Shown here: in pieces, positions 45,894-55,074 of the stretch
How positions within the stretch are numbered: the stretch's first letter is position 1
How the letters are laid out: each line of letters begins with the position of its first letter
Source of the DNA: Pleurocapsa sp. FMAR1
Lineage (GTDB): Bacteria > Cyanobacteriota > Cyanobacteriia > Cyanobacteriales > Xenococcaceae
Direction: 5' to 3'
Assembly: GCF_963665995.1 (NCBI RefSeq)
Contig: NZ_OY762512.1
Span: 3,038,001 to 3,102,000, forward strand
DNA length: 64,000 nt
The notes under the pieces: model-generated
What the model saw: only the letters and a program-made list of their open reading frames with translations
The model's database searches: none
What the model was told of the DNA's origin: nothing
Made by a program: the position numbers and the translations under genes

Positions 45894-46326
45894 TGAGAGT
45901 TTTGTTATTTTAGACTGTCTACTGTGTCTACTTGTAGAAATAAATCTTTATAGTTTATATATACTAGTTACTTAAGCCTGTAGACTATCACTCAAATCAG
46001 ATATACTGATTGTCTACTGCCTCAACAAGATAACAAGATACTTTACAAATTTTGAGTCTTGAATAGAGTGGAGCGCGATCGCGTTCCTTATTAACTTTAG
46101 TTGTTTGTTTCAGTGAACTAGGTACCTTGTATATGACACAAGATAGCTAGTCTCTATATTTATTTTAAATTTAAATACTCAGGCGATCGCATCTAACGAC
46201 AGTTTATATGCAAGAAGGAGAAAGAACTTTCTAGAGTGTGGAAAAGACTAGAAATTTCGATATCACGAAATTTTCCGCAATTAAATGGGCATTTTAATAA
46301 TAAGCTCTTAGCCTAAGACTTAATTT
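45894..46326 (+). promoter_or_regulatory. Leader of the defence-like operon with a candidate operator
   Basis: About 430 bp without a gene. At 46251-46274, GAAATTTCG and CGAAATTTT form an inverted repeat (eight of nine pairs) with a 6-bp spacer, about 55 bp upstream of the ATPase start. It is a plausible operator. No cognate regulator gene is recognisable in the island. Confidence 0.4.
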
Positions 46327-49300
46327 ATGCTGCCCTCAATTTTTGAAACCTGTATCCCCAGAGAAGAAATACTAGCAGGAGAACTTTCTGTAGATCTTTT
46401 CGCTGCAAAACTCCGCTCGGTGGTGGAAGGAAAAGCCCCTCAGATATATCAAGATAGTGAAATTTTCTTTGCCAATACTTTTGCTACAGATGGGATTAAA
46501 ACTCTGATTAGAGAGGTTTTTAGTAGGTTAACAGGCAAGTCATCAGGTTCACCTGTGATTAGACTAGAAACTAGCTTTGGTGGTGGGAAGACTCACGATG
46601 AGATTGCCTTATGGCATATCTGTAAAGAAGGAAATAAAATTCAAGACTTAGAAAGATTTGCCGAACTCGATTTAATTCCAGAACAACCAATACAAGTTGC
46701 TGCAATCGATGGTAAAGACTTAGATCCTATAAACGGTATTTACCATAGTGATTCAGGTATAACTACCAAAACTCTTTGGGGGGAGATTGCTTATCAAATT
46801 GGTGGAATACAAGGATATCAGTTATTGGTAGGAAGTGATGAGACAGGAATTTCACCTGGAACTTCTGTTTTAGATCGTTTGATTAACGATCGCCCGACAG
46901 TCATTATTTTAGATGAAATTGCTCGTCATCTGAGAGCAGCCAAAGCCAAACAAGTGGGAAAAAGCGACCTTGCAGAACAAATAGTAGCTTTTCTATTTTC
47001 TTTGATGGATTCAGCATCCTCTTGTCAGAATTTGGTTGTAGTTTATTCTCTTGCTTCAATATCCGATTCTTTTGCCGATGAAACTGAAGAACTAAAACAG
47101 AAGCTACAACAAGAATTACATCAAGTTCATCAGGATATTAGTCGTATATCAGCACGACAGGAAAGGGTTTTAAGTCCTTCAACCGATGTAGAAGTTTACA
47201 ACATTGTCAAGCAACGGTTATTTAAGAGCGTTAGTACAGAAGCAGCCCAGAAGGCAGCATCAGAGTATTTCACTGCTTGTCGTGCTTGTCGTAGCAATTT
47301 ACCCGATGCTTCTAAAGACGCTGGTTATAGTAAAGCGATCGCCCAAAGTTATCCTTTTCATCCCGAACTGTTTAATCTGCTAACCAAGAAAATTGCCTCA
47401 ATTCCAGAGTTTCAAAAGACTAGAGGTGCATTAAGGTTACTAGCGCAAGTGGTTAGGCATCTATGGCGGAATCAAGAAAATTGGACACCAATGATTCACG
47501 CTCATAATATACCTGTGGGTTTGGATGAAGAAATAACCAATGATCTAACTTCAAGATTACAACGTCCACAAATGCGCCCGCCTATTGGCGCAGATATCTA
47601 TAATCCTAGTGGTAGAGAAGCTTATGCTCAGATACAAGATGAGGAATGGATTGCAGCCGATAAACCGCCTTTTTCTAGTTGGGTAGCCAGGACTATATTT
47701 TTGCACTCTCTGACTCAGGGTGTTTCTTCTGGTATCAAAAGAGCAGAATTAAACCTGTCATTATTAACGCCAGGGTTAGAAGTTAGTTTTATCGATCGCG
47801 CCTTGGAAAGATTAACAGCAGTAGCCTGGTATCTCGATGACGATCCGATTACTTCTACGTCTCGCTTTAAAGAAGAACCATCGATTAATAAAATTGTCAC
47901 TGAAGAAAAAGAACAGGTAGGACGTAGCGAAGCTAAAGACGACTTGCGATCGCGTCGCGATAGTATTTTTGCCAAGAAAATATTTACTCCCATTTTCTCT
48001 CCTGAAGGTTCTGGGGATGTAGATGATGTCTCCGATACTGTTGCGCTTTGTCTAATTGATTTTGACGAGGCTACCATTATTAACTCTGTTGATAGTCCAC
48101 CTAATATTGTCGAGCAGATTTTTAATAATACGGGAGAATCAGGTAAATTCCGCCTGTATAAAAATCGTTTATTATTTTTAGTCGCCAACAAACAAGAAAT
48201 AGAACGAGCCATTGACAATGCTAGAGAATACAAAGCAATTCAAAATGTTCTCCAAAATCAGACCCGTTTAGAAGATTTATCAGGTTCTCAACAAGAACAA
48301 CTGCGTAAAAGAGAGGGAGGTAAAGATTTAGATGTGCGGATATCCCTGACTAATGCCTATCGTCATCTATTTTATCCCACAAAAGATGATGTTAAAGCTC
48401 CTACTGGGTTAATGCACTATGTCTTACCTGCTCAAGATTCTAGTGTTGTTAAAGGTAATAGCAATCAGCAGTCGATCATTCTCAAAGCTCTTAAAGACTG
48501 TGAAAAAATTCGTCCCGAAGGTTCTAAGCCTTTTGCCCCTGTTTATATTTTGCAGAAGGTTTGGAGTAAGGGGTTAGACCACTGGACAACCAAAGCTTTA
48601 AAAGATGCTTTTGCTAAAGATTTAAACCTCAATATTTTATTAGATGCAGAAATTTCTCTACTGCGAGACACCATTCGTCAAGGTTTACAGGATGGTCATT
48701 GGGACATGAAAGTAGGAGAAAAGGTTTACATTAAAAGCAATGTAGGGGCGAATGGTCATTCGCCCTCACCTGAATCAATTGAATTTAGCGATCGCCTGAT
48801 TCTTTATCGTCGCGGAATTCTGCAACCACCCGAACCCAGAGTAATTGAATTAAATGCTCAGGTAATGCCCAGTTCAGAAGAGGCTAAACCTATCCGAATA
48901 CGCTGGAAGGCAAAAGGAGCATTGAAAACTAGTCTCTATCAAGATGGAACTATAGTCCCTGGCGAGTTTCGTCCTTCTGATGAATACGAGACGACAATTA
49001 CTAATACAACAATCTTTAAAGTGCTTGCTGACTATGGCAACGGAGAAACGGCAGAACAACAAACTCAAGCTGTAATTTCCCGAAATGGAAAAGTAAAAGA
49101 ACCAAACGGTAAATATAACCCTGATGATGATGGCAATGGCAGCACTGCTAATTTATTCGATTATCGATCGCCTGTTATCGAACTCGATGGCACTGTCAAT
49201 AAAGTTTTTACTGGCTTAATCGATCTGTGTGGCGATCGCAAAGTCAAAGAGATTGAGTCAATTGAAATATCAGTAGATAAGTTGCTTGATTACCGCAAAT

Positions 49301-49608
49301 TAGGAACAGCTATTCCTTTATTAAATCGTTTTACCCTAAAAATAGACCAAATAGCAACTATTCAAGCAGGTGACGATCAGTTTGTACGTTTGGAATATCA
49401 AGGGCAAATGAAAGGCTTTCAGAGCTTCTTTAATACTATTAACGGACTACTTAATAGTCCCGAAGCTCAGGCTGATGTAAATCTAAAGTTAATCATTGAT
49501 TTTGAGCCTGGTATCGCTCCTGGGGGCAAAGAATTAAACGATATTCATCAAGCACTTCAGCGCAATCCCGTAGAACGTCTCAATCTTTCTGTAAGAGTGA
49601 AATATTAA
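46327..49608 (+). CDS. DUF499 P-loop ATPase of a defence-like operon
   Basis: This 1093-residue protein has the DUF499/COG1483 layout. Walker A is ETSFGGGKTHDEIALWH (Lys near 88), Walker B is TVIILDEIARHLRAA (about 195-209), and a long helical and beta C-terminal part follows. Related proteins include BrxC/PglY of BREX and the ATPase paired with DUF1156 methyltransferases in predicted defence islands. A palindromic repeat has inserted in frame near residue 810 (VGANGHSPSP). It starts the operon, and the next gene follows after 2 bp. No damaging mutation is seen, so the protein should be made. Confidence 0.85.
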   Translation: MLPSIFETCIPREEILAGELSVDLFAAKLRSVVEGKAPQIYQDSEIFFANTFATDGIKTLIREVFSRLTGKSSGSPVIRLETSFGGGKTHDEIALWHICKEGNKIQDLERFAELDLIPEQPIQVAAIDGKDLDPINGIYHSDSGITTKTLWGEIAYQIGGIQGYQLLVGSDETGISPGTSVLDRLINDRPTVIILDEIARHLRAAKAKQVGKSDLAEQIVAFLFSLMDSASSCQNLVVVYSLASISDSFADETEELKQKLQQELHQVHQDISRISARQERVLSPSTDVEVYNIVKQRLFKSVSTEAAQKAASEYFTACRACRSNLPDASKDAGYSKAIAQSYPFHPELFNLLTKKIASIPEFQKTRGALRLLAQVVRHLWRNQENWTPMIHAHNIPVGLDEEITNDLTSRLQRPQMRPPIGADIYNPSGREAYAQIQDEEWIAADKPPFSSWVARTIFLHSLTQGVSSGIKRAELNLSLLTPGLEVSFIDRALERLTAVAWYLDDDPITSTSRFKEEPSINKIVTEEKEQVGRSEAKDDLRSRRDSIFAKKIFTPIFSPEGSGDVDDVSDTVALCLIDFDEATIINSVDSPPNIVEQIFNNTGESGKFRLYKNRLLFLVANKQEIERAIDNAREYKAIQNVLQNQTRLEDLSGSQQEQLRKREGGKDLDVRISLTNAYRHLFYPTKDDVKAPTGLMHYVLPAQDSSVVKGNSNQQSIILKALKDCEKIRPEGSKPFAPVYILQKVWSKGLDHWTTKALKDAFAKDLNLNILLDAEISLLRDTIRQGLQDGHWDMKVGEKVYIKSNVGANGHSPSPESIEFSDRLILYRRGILQPPEPRVIELNAQVMPSSEEAKPIRIRWKAKGALKTSLYQDGTIVPGEFRPSDEYETTITNTTIFKVLADYGNGETAEQQTQAVISRNGKVKEPNGKYNPDDDGNGSTANLFDYRSPVIELDGTVNKVFTGLIDLCGDRKVKEIESIEISVDKLLDYRKLGTAIPLLNRFTLKIDQIATIQAGDDQFVRLEYQGQMKGFQSFFNTINGLLNSPEAQADVNLKLIIDFEPGIAPGGKELNDIHQALQRNPVERLNLSVRVKY
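48741..48770. repeat. In-frame palindrome inside the DUF499 gene
   Basis: GTAGGGGCGAATGGTCATTC then GCCCTCACC: an inverted repeat GGGCGAATG/CATTCGCCC coding for VGANGHSPSP without disturbing the frame. It is of the same class as 52224-52251 and the intergenic copies. Confidence 0.7.
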
Positions 49609-49610
49609 TC

Positions 49611-50039
49611 ATGCAAGAATTTCAATTACGGGTTGTTACTACAGACAATAATAGTTTTTTGCTGGAACTATATCAATGCGCTTATAAAAAAGCAGGTGAA
49701 AAAAAACGTCCTGCTGCGGAAAAGATTGGTTGTTTGAAAGGTAGTACTTTAAATGTTGTTAAGCAGAGTATTTATCAAATCCTCAAAGCCAATGACTACG
49801 ATCCCAAATCCCTCTCTGCAAAGCGTCAATCTCCTTATATCTTGACAGAAGAACTAGGAGTGCAAACAGCAATCTTATTTCAAACAGTTAGCCCTCTTTC
49901 ACAGCCAGATCGCATTATTAAAATTGCTCAGGGTATTTCGGCAATGAGTAATGAAGAGGCTCATTATTGGTTTGCCATGATTGCTAATGGAAGACGTAAG
50001 AATGCTTTAAAAGCCCTACGAATTTTGTTTGGGGATTAA
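49611..50039 (+). CDS. 142-aa partner of the DUF499 ATPase, unknown function
   Basis: This 142-residue basic protein starts 2 bp after the ATPase stop and is surely co-translated with it. A beta-rich N-terminus (MQEFQLRVVTTDNNSFLLEL) leads to a helical C-terminus with ISAMSNEEAHYWFAMIANGR then RKNALKALRILFG. The SNEEAHYWFAM segment looks like a conserved signature, but I do not know the family name. There is no Walker motif, so it is not a BrxF-type ATPase. It is probably an accessory subunit of the ATPase. Confidence 0.65.
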   Translation: MQEFQLRVVTTDNNSFLLELYQCAYKKAGEKKRPAAEKIGCLKGSTLNVVKQSIYQILKANDYDPKSLSAKRQSPYILTEELGVQTAILFQTVSPLSQPDRIIKIAQGISAMSNEEAHYWFAMIANGRRKNALKALRILFGD

Positions 50040-50040
50040 A

Positions 50041-50509
50041 TCAAAACTCGATTTCCTGCCATTTTTTTGCTTCAGTGAAGCGACTTAGATGCTTGACGTT
50101 GGTAGTTGCAATAACTATATATCTGCCTGGATATTCTTGCTCTAGCAGCTTGCAACTGAGCGCAAATGATTATGTCCGCATCAAGGCTTTTATCGTCTGC
50201 GGTGGGTACTCCTTGTATACGAGCTTCTGCCCAAAGACTAGCAGCTTCTATTATTACCTCGTTGCTTATTGGGAAAAAGGCTACTAATTTTTTGATTTCA
50301 TCCAAATCTTCAATGCTATTAATATTAGGTTTCCTCAGAGAATCTAATATCAAACTTCTTCTCACCTCGTAATCACAAATGTAGCTACTGACCACAAAAA
50401 TGCCTTTCGATAGTAGGGAAAATAGCCAATCATTAACAGCAATAGTTTCTTCTGTACGATTAGGATTACAAAGCTTGCCTAATACCCCAGAATCAATAAA
50501 TACAATCAT
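50041..50509 (-). pseudogene. PIN-domain toxin with a C-terminal frameshift
   Basis: ATG 50509 begins MIVFIDSGVLGKLCNP, the first acidic residue of a PIN nuclease, and the frame continues through ASLWAEARIQGVPTADDKSL then DADIIICAQLQ. The current frame then reads a nonsense basic tail to 50072. In the neighbouring frame the expected PIN ending appears instead: LEQEYPGRYIVIATTNVKHL then SRFTEAKKWQEIEF, stopping at 50041. A 1-2 bp indel near 50145 therefore displaced the last 38 residues. The main acidic residues precede it, but the last strand is lost. Confidence 0.7.
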
Positions 50510-50518
50510 CTAATATGT

Positions 50519-50896
50519 TTATTTCTCGTATAGTTTGCGTCCTGGAGATCTTTCAGCGTCGATATTTTTTTTGAATCTTTCAAAAGCTGCTTCTTTTTCA
50601 GGTGATGGTGGTTCTTTTTTAATCCTCTCAATTCGCTTCTTAAGCAACTCGATCGCAGGTTGGTTTTTACGTAATTGTTCTTCTCTATCCCATGTACCGT
50701 TGCTATTTTGCTTTGACTTCACTTTGAGATGCTCTTTTACCGATCTTGCTTCTTGGGAATCCAAGGCGATCGCTTTATCGTAGCCTTCTAAAATTAAATA
50801 GTATTGCTCATTTTCTGTTTTCTCGTCGGGTACTAAAGCCACAAAGCGATTTAGATCGATAATTTTGCCACTTGGTAGTTCTATAGTTTTATTCAT
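50519..50896 (-). CDS. Antitoxin of the PIN module
   Basis: This 125-residue charged protein begins MNKTIELPSGKIIDLNRFVA with an N-terminal beta region followed by long lysine/glutamate-rich helices (NQPAIELLKKRIERIKKEPP). It lies 9 bp upstream of the PIN gene on the same strand, the usual antitoxin-toxin order. No DNA-binding fold is obvious. The identification rests on position and composition. A repeat arm lies just upstream of its start. Confidence 0.6.
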   Translation of the reverse strand: MNKTIELPSGKIIDLNRFVALVPDEKTENEQYYLILEGYDKAIALDSQEARSVKEHLKVKSKQNSNGTWDREEQLRKNQPAIELLKKRIERIKKEPPSPEKEAAFERFKKNIDAERSPGRKLYEK

Positions 50897-50906
50897 GGTG
50901 AAGTAC

Positions 50907-50924
50907 GAAGTATGAGGTATGAAG
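50907..50924. repeat. 18-bp inverted repeat, left arm of the four-helix-bundle unit
   Basis: GAAGTATGAGGTATGAAG, whose exact reverse complement is at 51292-51309 on the other side of the four-helix-bundle gene. It also recurs as its reverse complement at 52624-52641 and 54986-55003. Confidence 0.9.
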
Positions 50925-50932
50925 GAAGAAGT

Positions 50933-51283
50933 TTAATCTGACAACTTGTTAATAGTTGTAACTAATAATCTTTGAATTTCGTCTGAATCTTTCAAAACGG
51001 ATTCTATATAATTGCTTTTTGTTAATTCTACTCTTAGGGAAATAATTAATTGAGTGTCTAATTCTCTTGCAGAACCTAAAGCTATACGTAAAAATCTTAT
51101 ATATTCTTTTTTATTTTGTCTTCCATATCCTTCGGCAATGTTACTAGCAATAGAAACAGAACTTCTTCTAATTTGACTAGTCATTCCATATGTTTCGCTT
51201 TTTGGGAAATACGCAGTTAACTTGTAACAACGTACCGATAAATCAACTGCTTTTTTCCAAATAAACTGCTCTTTGTAGCTCAT
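50933..51283 (-). CDS. Four-helix-bundle protein (23S rRNA IVS protein/Avd-like)
   Basis: This 116-residue protein has the S23/IVP pattern: FIWKKAVDLSVRCYKLTAYF, then MTSQIRRSSVSIASNIAEGY then GRQNKKEYIRFLRIALGSAR and ELDTQLIIS. Members are encoded in intervening sequences of some 23S rRNAs or accompany diversity-generating retroelements (Avd), where they bind nucleic acid. Here the gene is tightly enclosed by perfect 18-bp inverted repeats, and its start codon lies in the right-hand repeat tract. It is a likely cargo of a small mobile unit. Confidence 0.85.
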   Translation of the reverse strand: MSYKEQFIWKKAVDLSVRCYKLTAYFPKSETYGMTSQIRRSSVSIASNIAEGYGRQNKKEYIRFLRIALGSARELDTQLIISLRVELTKSNYIESVLKDSDEIQRLLVTTINKLSD

Positions 51284-51291
51284 ACTTCATA

Positions 51292-51309
51292 CTTCATACC
51301 TCATACTTC
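51292..51309. repeat. 18-bp inverted repeat, right arm of the four-helix-bundle unit
   Basis: CTTCATACCTCATACTTC, the exact reverse complement of 50907-50924, within a longer CATACTTCATACTTCATACC tract (51281-51310). Confidence 0.9.
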
Positions 51310-51311
51310 AG

Positions 51312-51665
51312 TTAATAGATTCCGATCGCGATTTGAATTGCCCTTTGAATACGGGTGAATAATTCGGGGGTTATTTCGCCATAAGGACCACGTTCGAGAT
51401 AGCGTTTCTCAATATTGGTCAGAACATCGCACATCGCTACAGAATCTAGATTTAATCCTCCTTCACCTTTTCTCATCAAGACACGGCTGGGGTTAGCTGC
51501 ATCAGAAGTATCGCTAGAGAAAGGGACAACCAAGACAGTAGAACTATATTGATTGCGGATATCTATCGACACAACTACCACAGGACGTTTTTTGGTATCT
51601 CCAGACTGTTTTAAGGCTTTAGATAAATAAACCTGTCTTTGACGGGGAAAGTCTTCACTACTCAT
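51312..51665 (-). CDS. MazF/PemK-like mRNA interferase toxin
   Basis: This 117-residue protein has the PemK/MazF pattern: KKRPVVVVSIDIRNQYSSTV then LVVPFSSDTSDAANPSRVLM, a central LDSVAMCDVLTNIEKRYLER and the C-terminal helix TPELFTRIQRAIQIAIG. These toxins cleave mRNA at short motifs. It lies 3 bp downstream of the ribbon-helix-helix antitoxin gene, and the gene itself looks intact. Confidence 0.85.
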   Translation of the reverse strand: MSSEDFPRQRQVYLSKALKQSGDTKKRPVVVVSIDIRNQYSSTVLVVPFSSDTSDAANPSRVLMRKGEGGLNLDSVAMCDVLTNIEKRYLERGPYGEITPELFTRIQRAIQIAIGIY

Positions 51666-51668
51666 ATT

Positions 51669-51936
51669 TTATTGGGATTCTGACCAAGGAAATTCCTCCC
51701 AAGCTGCGATCGCTTGTTCTTGAGTTTCCTCTACCCATTCTTTTTCAAACTCAATATCAGCCTGAGAACGGTTTTGGTAGAAGTTTCTTAACTGTTCCTC
51801 AATTTGTTGTTTGCGCCACAGACGTAAACCTTCTTCCACCGCAGCCGAACGGTTTTTGGTCATTTGGTCTACTTCTTCAAGTAACTGTGAGTCTACGGTG
51901 ATTGAGATCCGTTGTTTCTGGGAATTATTAAGTCAT
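51669..51936 (-). pseudogene. Ribbon-helix-helix antitoxin with 5' frameshift
   Basis: An ATG at 51936-51934 is followed by ACT and a stop (TAA at 51930-51928). Deleting one T restores MTNNSQKQRISITVDSQLLE then EVDQMTKNRSAAVEEGLRLW, a complete CopG-type ribbon-helix-helix. The remaining ORF can only start at the internal ATG 51863, giving 64 residues that lack the DNA-binding beta strand (QRISITV). The C-terminal toxin-binding helices are retained, so toxin neutralisation may persist while autoregulation is lost. Confidence 0.75.
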
Positions 51937-52223
51937 AGGAGCTTATGTAACCTCTGTATAAATAATAATACTTTTTATATTACTTATGACTAAATCCCAA
52001 CGTCCCCAGGTGTTCATTGAGAAAATCATGCCTGTAAAACTTCTCAATCAGCAGGTGTATTACGAACACGGGGGAAATCCTTTTAAGGGGTTACATCGTT
52101 GGTATTCTCGCAAGCCGTTATCTTTTTCTCGTGCTTCGGTTTTAGCTTCTCTTTTACCAGCAGATATTTCGATGGAAGAGTTTGAATATTTATTAGGTTT
52201 GCATCCAGAAAAAGACGGGATTA

Positions 52224-52251
52224 GTAGGGGCGTTTCGCGAAACGCCCTTAC
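52224..52251. repeat. In-frame GGGGCGTTTCGCGAAACGCC palindrome in the methyltransferase gene
   Basis: A perfect inverted repeat GGGCGTTTCG/CGAAACGCCC coding for RGVSRNAL between DGIS and TKEG. A truncated copy (AAGGGCGTTTCGCGAAAT) lies at 53670-53687 in the degenerate part of the same gene. Confidence 0.8.
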
Positions 52252-52575
52252 CAAAGAAGGAAAGATAAAGTTATATAAAACTCCTCCTACAAGTAGAATT
52301 ATTGAGAAATTAGAGGAGTATTGCGACAAGGTTTGGGGTAAAAGAAAGCCTGTAGTTTTAGATGCCTTTGCAGGTGGCGGAAGCATACCTTTTGAAGCAG
52401 CTAGATATGGTTTAAATGTCCTCGCTTCAGACTTAAATCCTGTGGCTGTGGTGACGATGAAAGCAGCAATGGAATATCCCCTCAAGTTTGGGGCGGATTT
52501 ACAGCAGGATATAGATAAATGGGTCAAGTTTGTTGGCGATGAAGCGGAGAAAAGATTAGCTGAGTTTTTTCCCTC

Positions 52576-52655
52576 GAAGTATGAAGAAAGAAGTACGAAG
52601 GAAGAAGGAAAGATAACTACAAACTTCATACCTCATACTTCAAACGTCAAACTTC
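52576..52655. repeat. In-frame GAAGTATG-type hairpin repeat, copy A
   Basis: Left arm GAAGTATGAAGAAAGAAGTA and right arm including the 18-mer CTTCATACCTCATACTTC (52624-52641), about 80 bp in all, read through in frame as KYEERSTKEE…FIPHTSN. It matches the arms flanking the four-helix-bundle gene, without the gene. Confidence 0.82.
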
Positions 52656-52896
52656 AAAAGGTACAGAATTATCTTTGGGCGCATACGGTTGTCTGTCCTC
52701 ATTGTGAGTCGGTTGTTCCTCTTAGTCCTAATTGGTGGTTAAGTAAGACGAGTAACTATGCTGGGAAAGGAAAAGAAAGAAAAGTTACGAGTGATTGGTA
52801 TGCAGTAAAACCTATTCCTAATCCTGAAAATAAGCGAGTTGATTTTGAATTAATTCAAGGAAGTAAAGGAAAAGGTACAACTATTGAAATTTCTAT

Positions 52897-52973
52897 GAAG
52901 TATGAAGAAAGAAGTACGAAGGAAGAAGCGATTACAACTTCATACCTCAAACCTCATACTTCAAACTTCACAG
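52897..52973. repeat. In-frame GAAGTATG-type hairpin repeat, copy B
   Basis: Same left arm as copy A (again encoding KYEERSTKEE) and a right arm with CTTCATACCTCAAACCTCAT then ACTTC. It is in frame in the same methyltransferase gene about 320 bp downstream of copy A. Confidence 0.82.
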
Positions 52974-54952
52974 AATACGATCCTGATACCACAACCACTA
53001 TTAGCAGAGGTGTTGGTAAATGTCCGAATTGCACCAGCGTAATTGAAGATGATGTACATTAAATCAGGCAAAATCATGTCGGATTAGGTCATCAATTATA
53101 CGCAGTTGCTTACAAAGAAGGTAAAGGAGGTTTACAGTTTAGAATTCCTACGGATTTAGATTTAGAAGGTGTTGCTAAGAGCTGAACGAATATATTGAAA
53201 AATTAGAATCCTTTGGAATAAGTAGTATTGTTCCTGATGTAGAAGTTCCTTCACGGTCATATGACTGCTGAAAGATTATGATTAGCATTGGTTTAGATCG
53301 ATGGGATAAATTATTCAATCCGCGCCAGCTTTTAACTCTTGTTACCTATGTAGAAATTATCAACGAGGCGAAATCTAAGCTACAGATAGAATACGAACCA
53401 CAGAAAGGTAAAAGCGATCGCAACTTATTTAGCTTTGGTTTTAGATAGATGTGTTGATACTAATTGTAGATTATCTCATTGGCATACAGCTAGAGCTTCC
53501 ATTGAAAGAGCATCTGCACAACACGCTTAAATTTAATGTGGAATTATCCTGAAGTTCAACGGTAAGGGGAATTATGGAATTCATGTGCAAATGCTTTTAC
53601 TTCAGACTATACAAAACTTTGTTCTTATTTCGCTACAAACTTCGACTCATCAACCATCCCAGGATTTGTAAGGGCGTTTCGCGAAATCTATACCACAATA
53701 GATGCTTATCAGCCGATAGCCTATTTCACATCCCGACAACTCTGTAGACACAATTGTAACCGATCCTCCATACTATTCAACCATCCAATACGCCGAACTT
53801 TCAGACTTTTTCTATGTCTGGCAAAAACGCACTTTAGGCGATATATTTCCCGATTTATTTTGGTCGGAACTTACGGATAAAGATCGAGAAGCGGTTGCTA
53901 ATCCTTCTCGCTTCCGTAATATGGGTGCATCTCCCGAAGAACTGGCTAAACAAGACTATGAAGCCAAGATGCAACTGGCGTTTAGCGAATATTATCGCGT
54001 CTTACGGGATGACGGGGTAATGACGGTACAGTTTAACCATAAAGAATCTGGGGCGTGGGATGTGCTGACTAAATCCCTGATTGATGCTGGCTTTGAGATT
54101 ACCGCATCTTGGGCTGTTAGTACCGAAAACCCCCAGAATTTACACCAAGCAAAGAAAAACTCCGTTTCTAGTACCGTACTGTTAGTCTGTCGCAAACGCG
54201 ATCCTGATGCCGAACAAGCCTGGTGGGATGACTTGCGCCCCGAAGTGGCTAACCTCGTCGAACAACGCGCCCCCGAATTTGAAGAGAATGATATTACAGG
54301 AATTGACCTATATCTCAGTGCTTTTGGTTCGGCTTTGAATGTCTTCTCTCGTTCCTATCCCATTTTAGACAGTAGCGGTGAAGAAGTACGCCCCGAAGTT
54401 GCTTTTGCCGAAGCTAGAAAAGCGATCGCAAACTATCGTTTCCGCAAGCTGGTACAAACCGACACCGCAGGTTTCGATCCTCTGACTCAATGGTATCTCC
54501 TCGCCTGGGATGCTTTCAAAGCCCGTGAGTTCCCATTCGATGAAGCCAGACAGTTAGCCCTAGCAGTTGGTGGTTTCGACGTAAACGATTTAGCCAAAGT
54601 CTATAAGCTGCTTGCTTCTAAAAGTGGTAGCTGTACTATCCTCACTCCCAAACAAAGACATAAAAAACGCGCATTTACCGTTGACGCGCAGAATTTTAAC
54701 CCTGCATATCTAATCGATGGCTTACACGCAATCATGGCTATTTACGAAGAAGAACAAAACCCGCAGTTAGTTAGAAACTTCCTCAAGAATACGGGATTGA
54801 TTAATAATGAAATGCTAATGAAAACTATCGAAATAGCGTTTAAAGTCATACCCAAAAGTGCTAGCGAACACAAAACCTTAACTTCCCTCTGGTTATCAAT
54901 GGATGAAATTAAAGCCAAGGTGATTTATGAACAGACAAGATTATCTTTATGA

Positions 54953-55012
54953 AGTTTAAAGTTTGAAGGAAGAAAAAAGCAGTTACTTCATACCTCATAC
55001 TTCATACTTCTT
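54953..55012. repeat. GAAGTATG-type hairpin repeat after the methyltransferase
   Basis: An intergenic copy with a worn left arm (GAAGTTTAAAGTTTGAAGGA) and a right arm carrying the 18-mer CTTCATACCTCATACTTC at 54986-55003. It may act as a transcription or mRNA-processing element. Confidence 0.75.
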
Positions 55013-55074
55013 CCAAAACATCAAGAACTCTATAATAAGAAGATAAACTAAAAAAGCATCGTGAAAAAACAACT

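Larger units (their letters stand above)
51986..54952 (+). pseudogene. DUF1156-type DNA adenine methyltransferase, disrupted
   Basis: The N-terminal ORF (51986-53062, 358 codons) has the DUF1156 start PVKLLNQQVYYEHGGNPFKG then LHRWYSRKPLSFSRASVLAS, and the SAM site VVLDAFAGGGSIPFEAARYG. It stops at TAA 53060. Homologous sequence continues in frame to a deletion frameshift near 53178 and then appears in several frames. The catalytic motif TDPPYYSTIQYAELSDFFY survives at 53759-53815, in frame with the C-terminal ORF (ATG 53921 to 54952). Two GAAGTATG-type repeats and one GGGCG palindrome lie in frame in the first ORF. SAM site and catalytic motif are no longer on one polypeptide, so activity is unlikely. 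It was probably the modification subunit. Confidence 0.85.
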
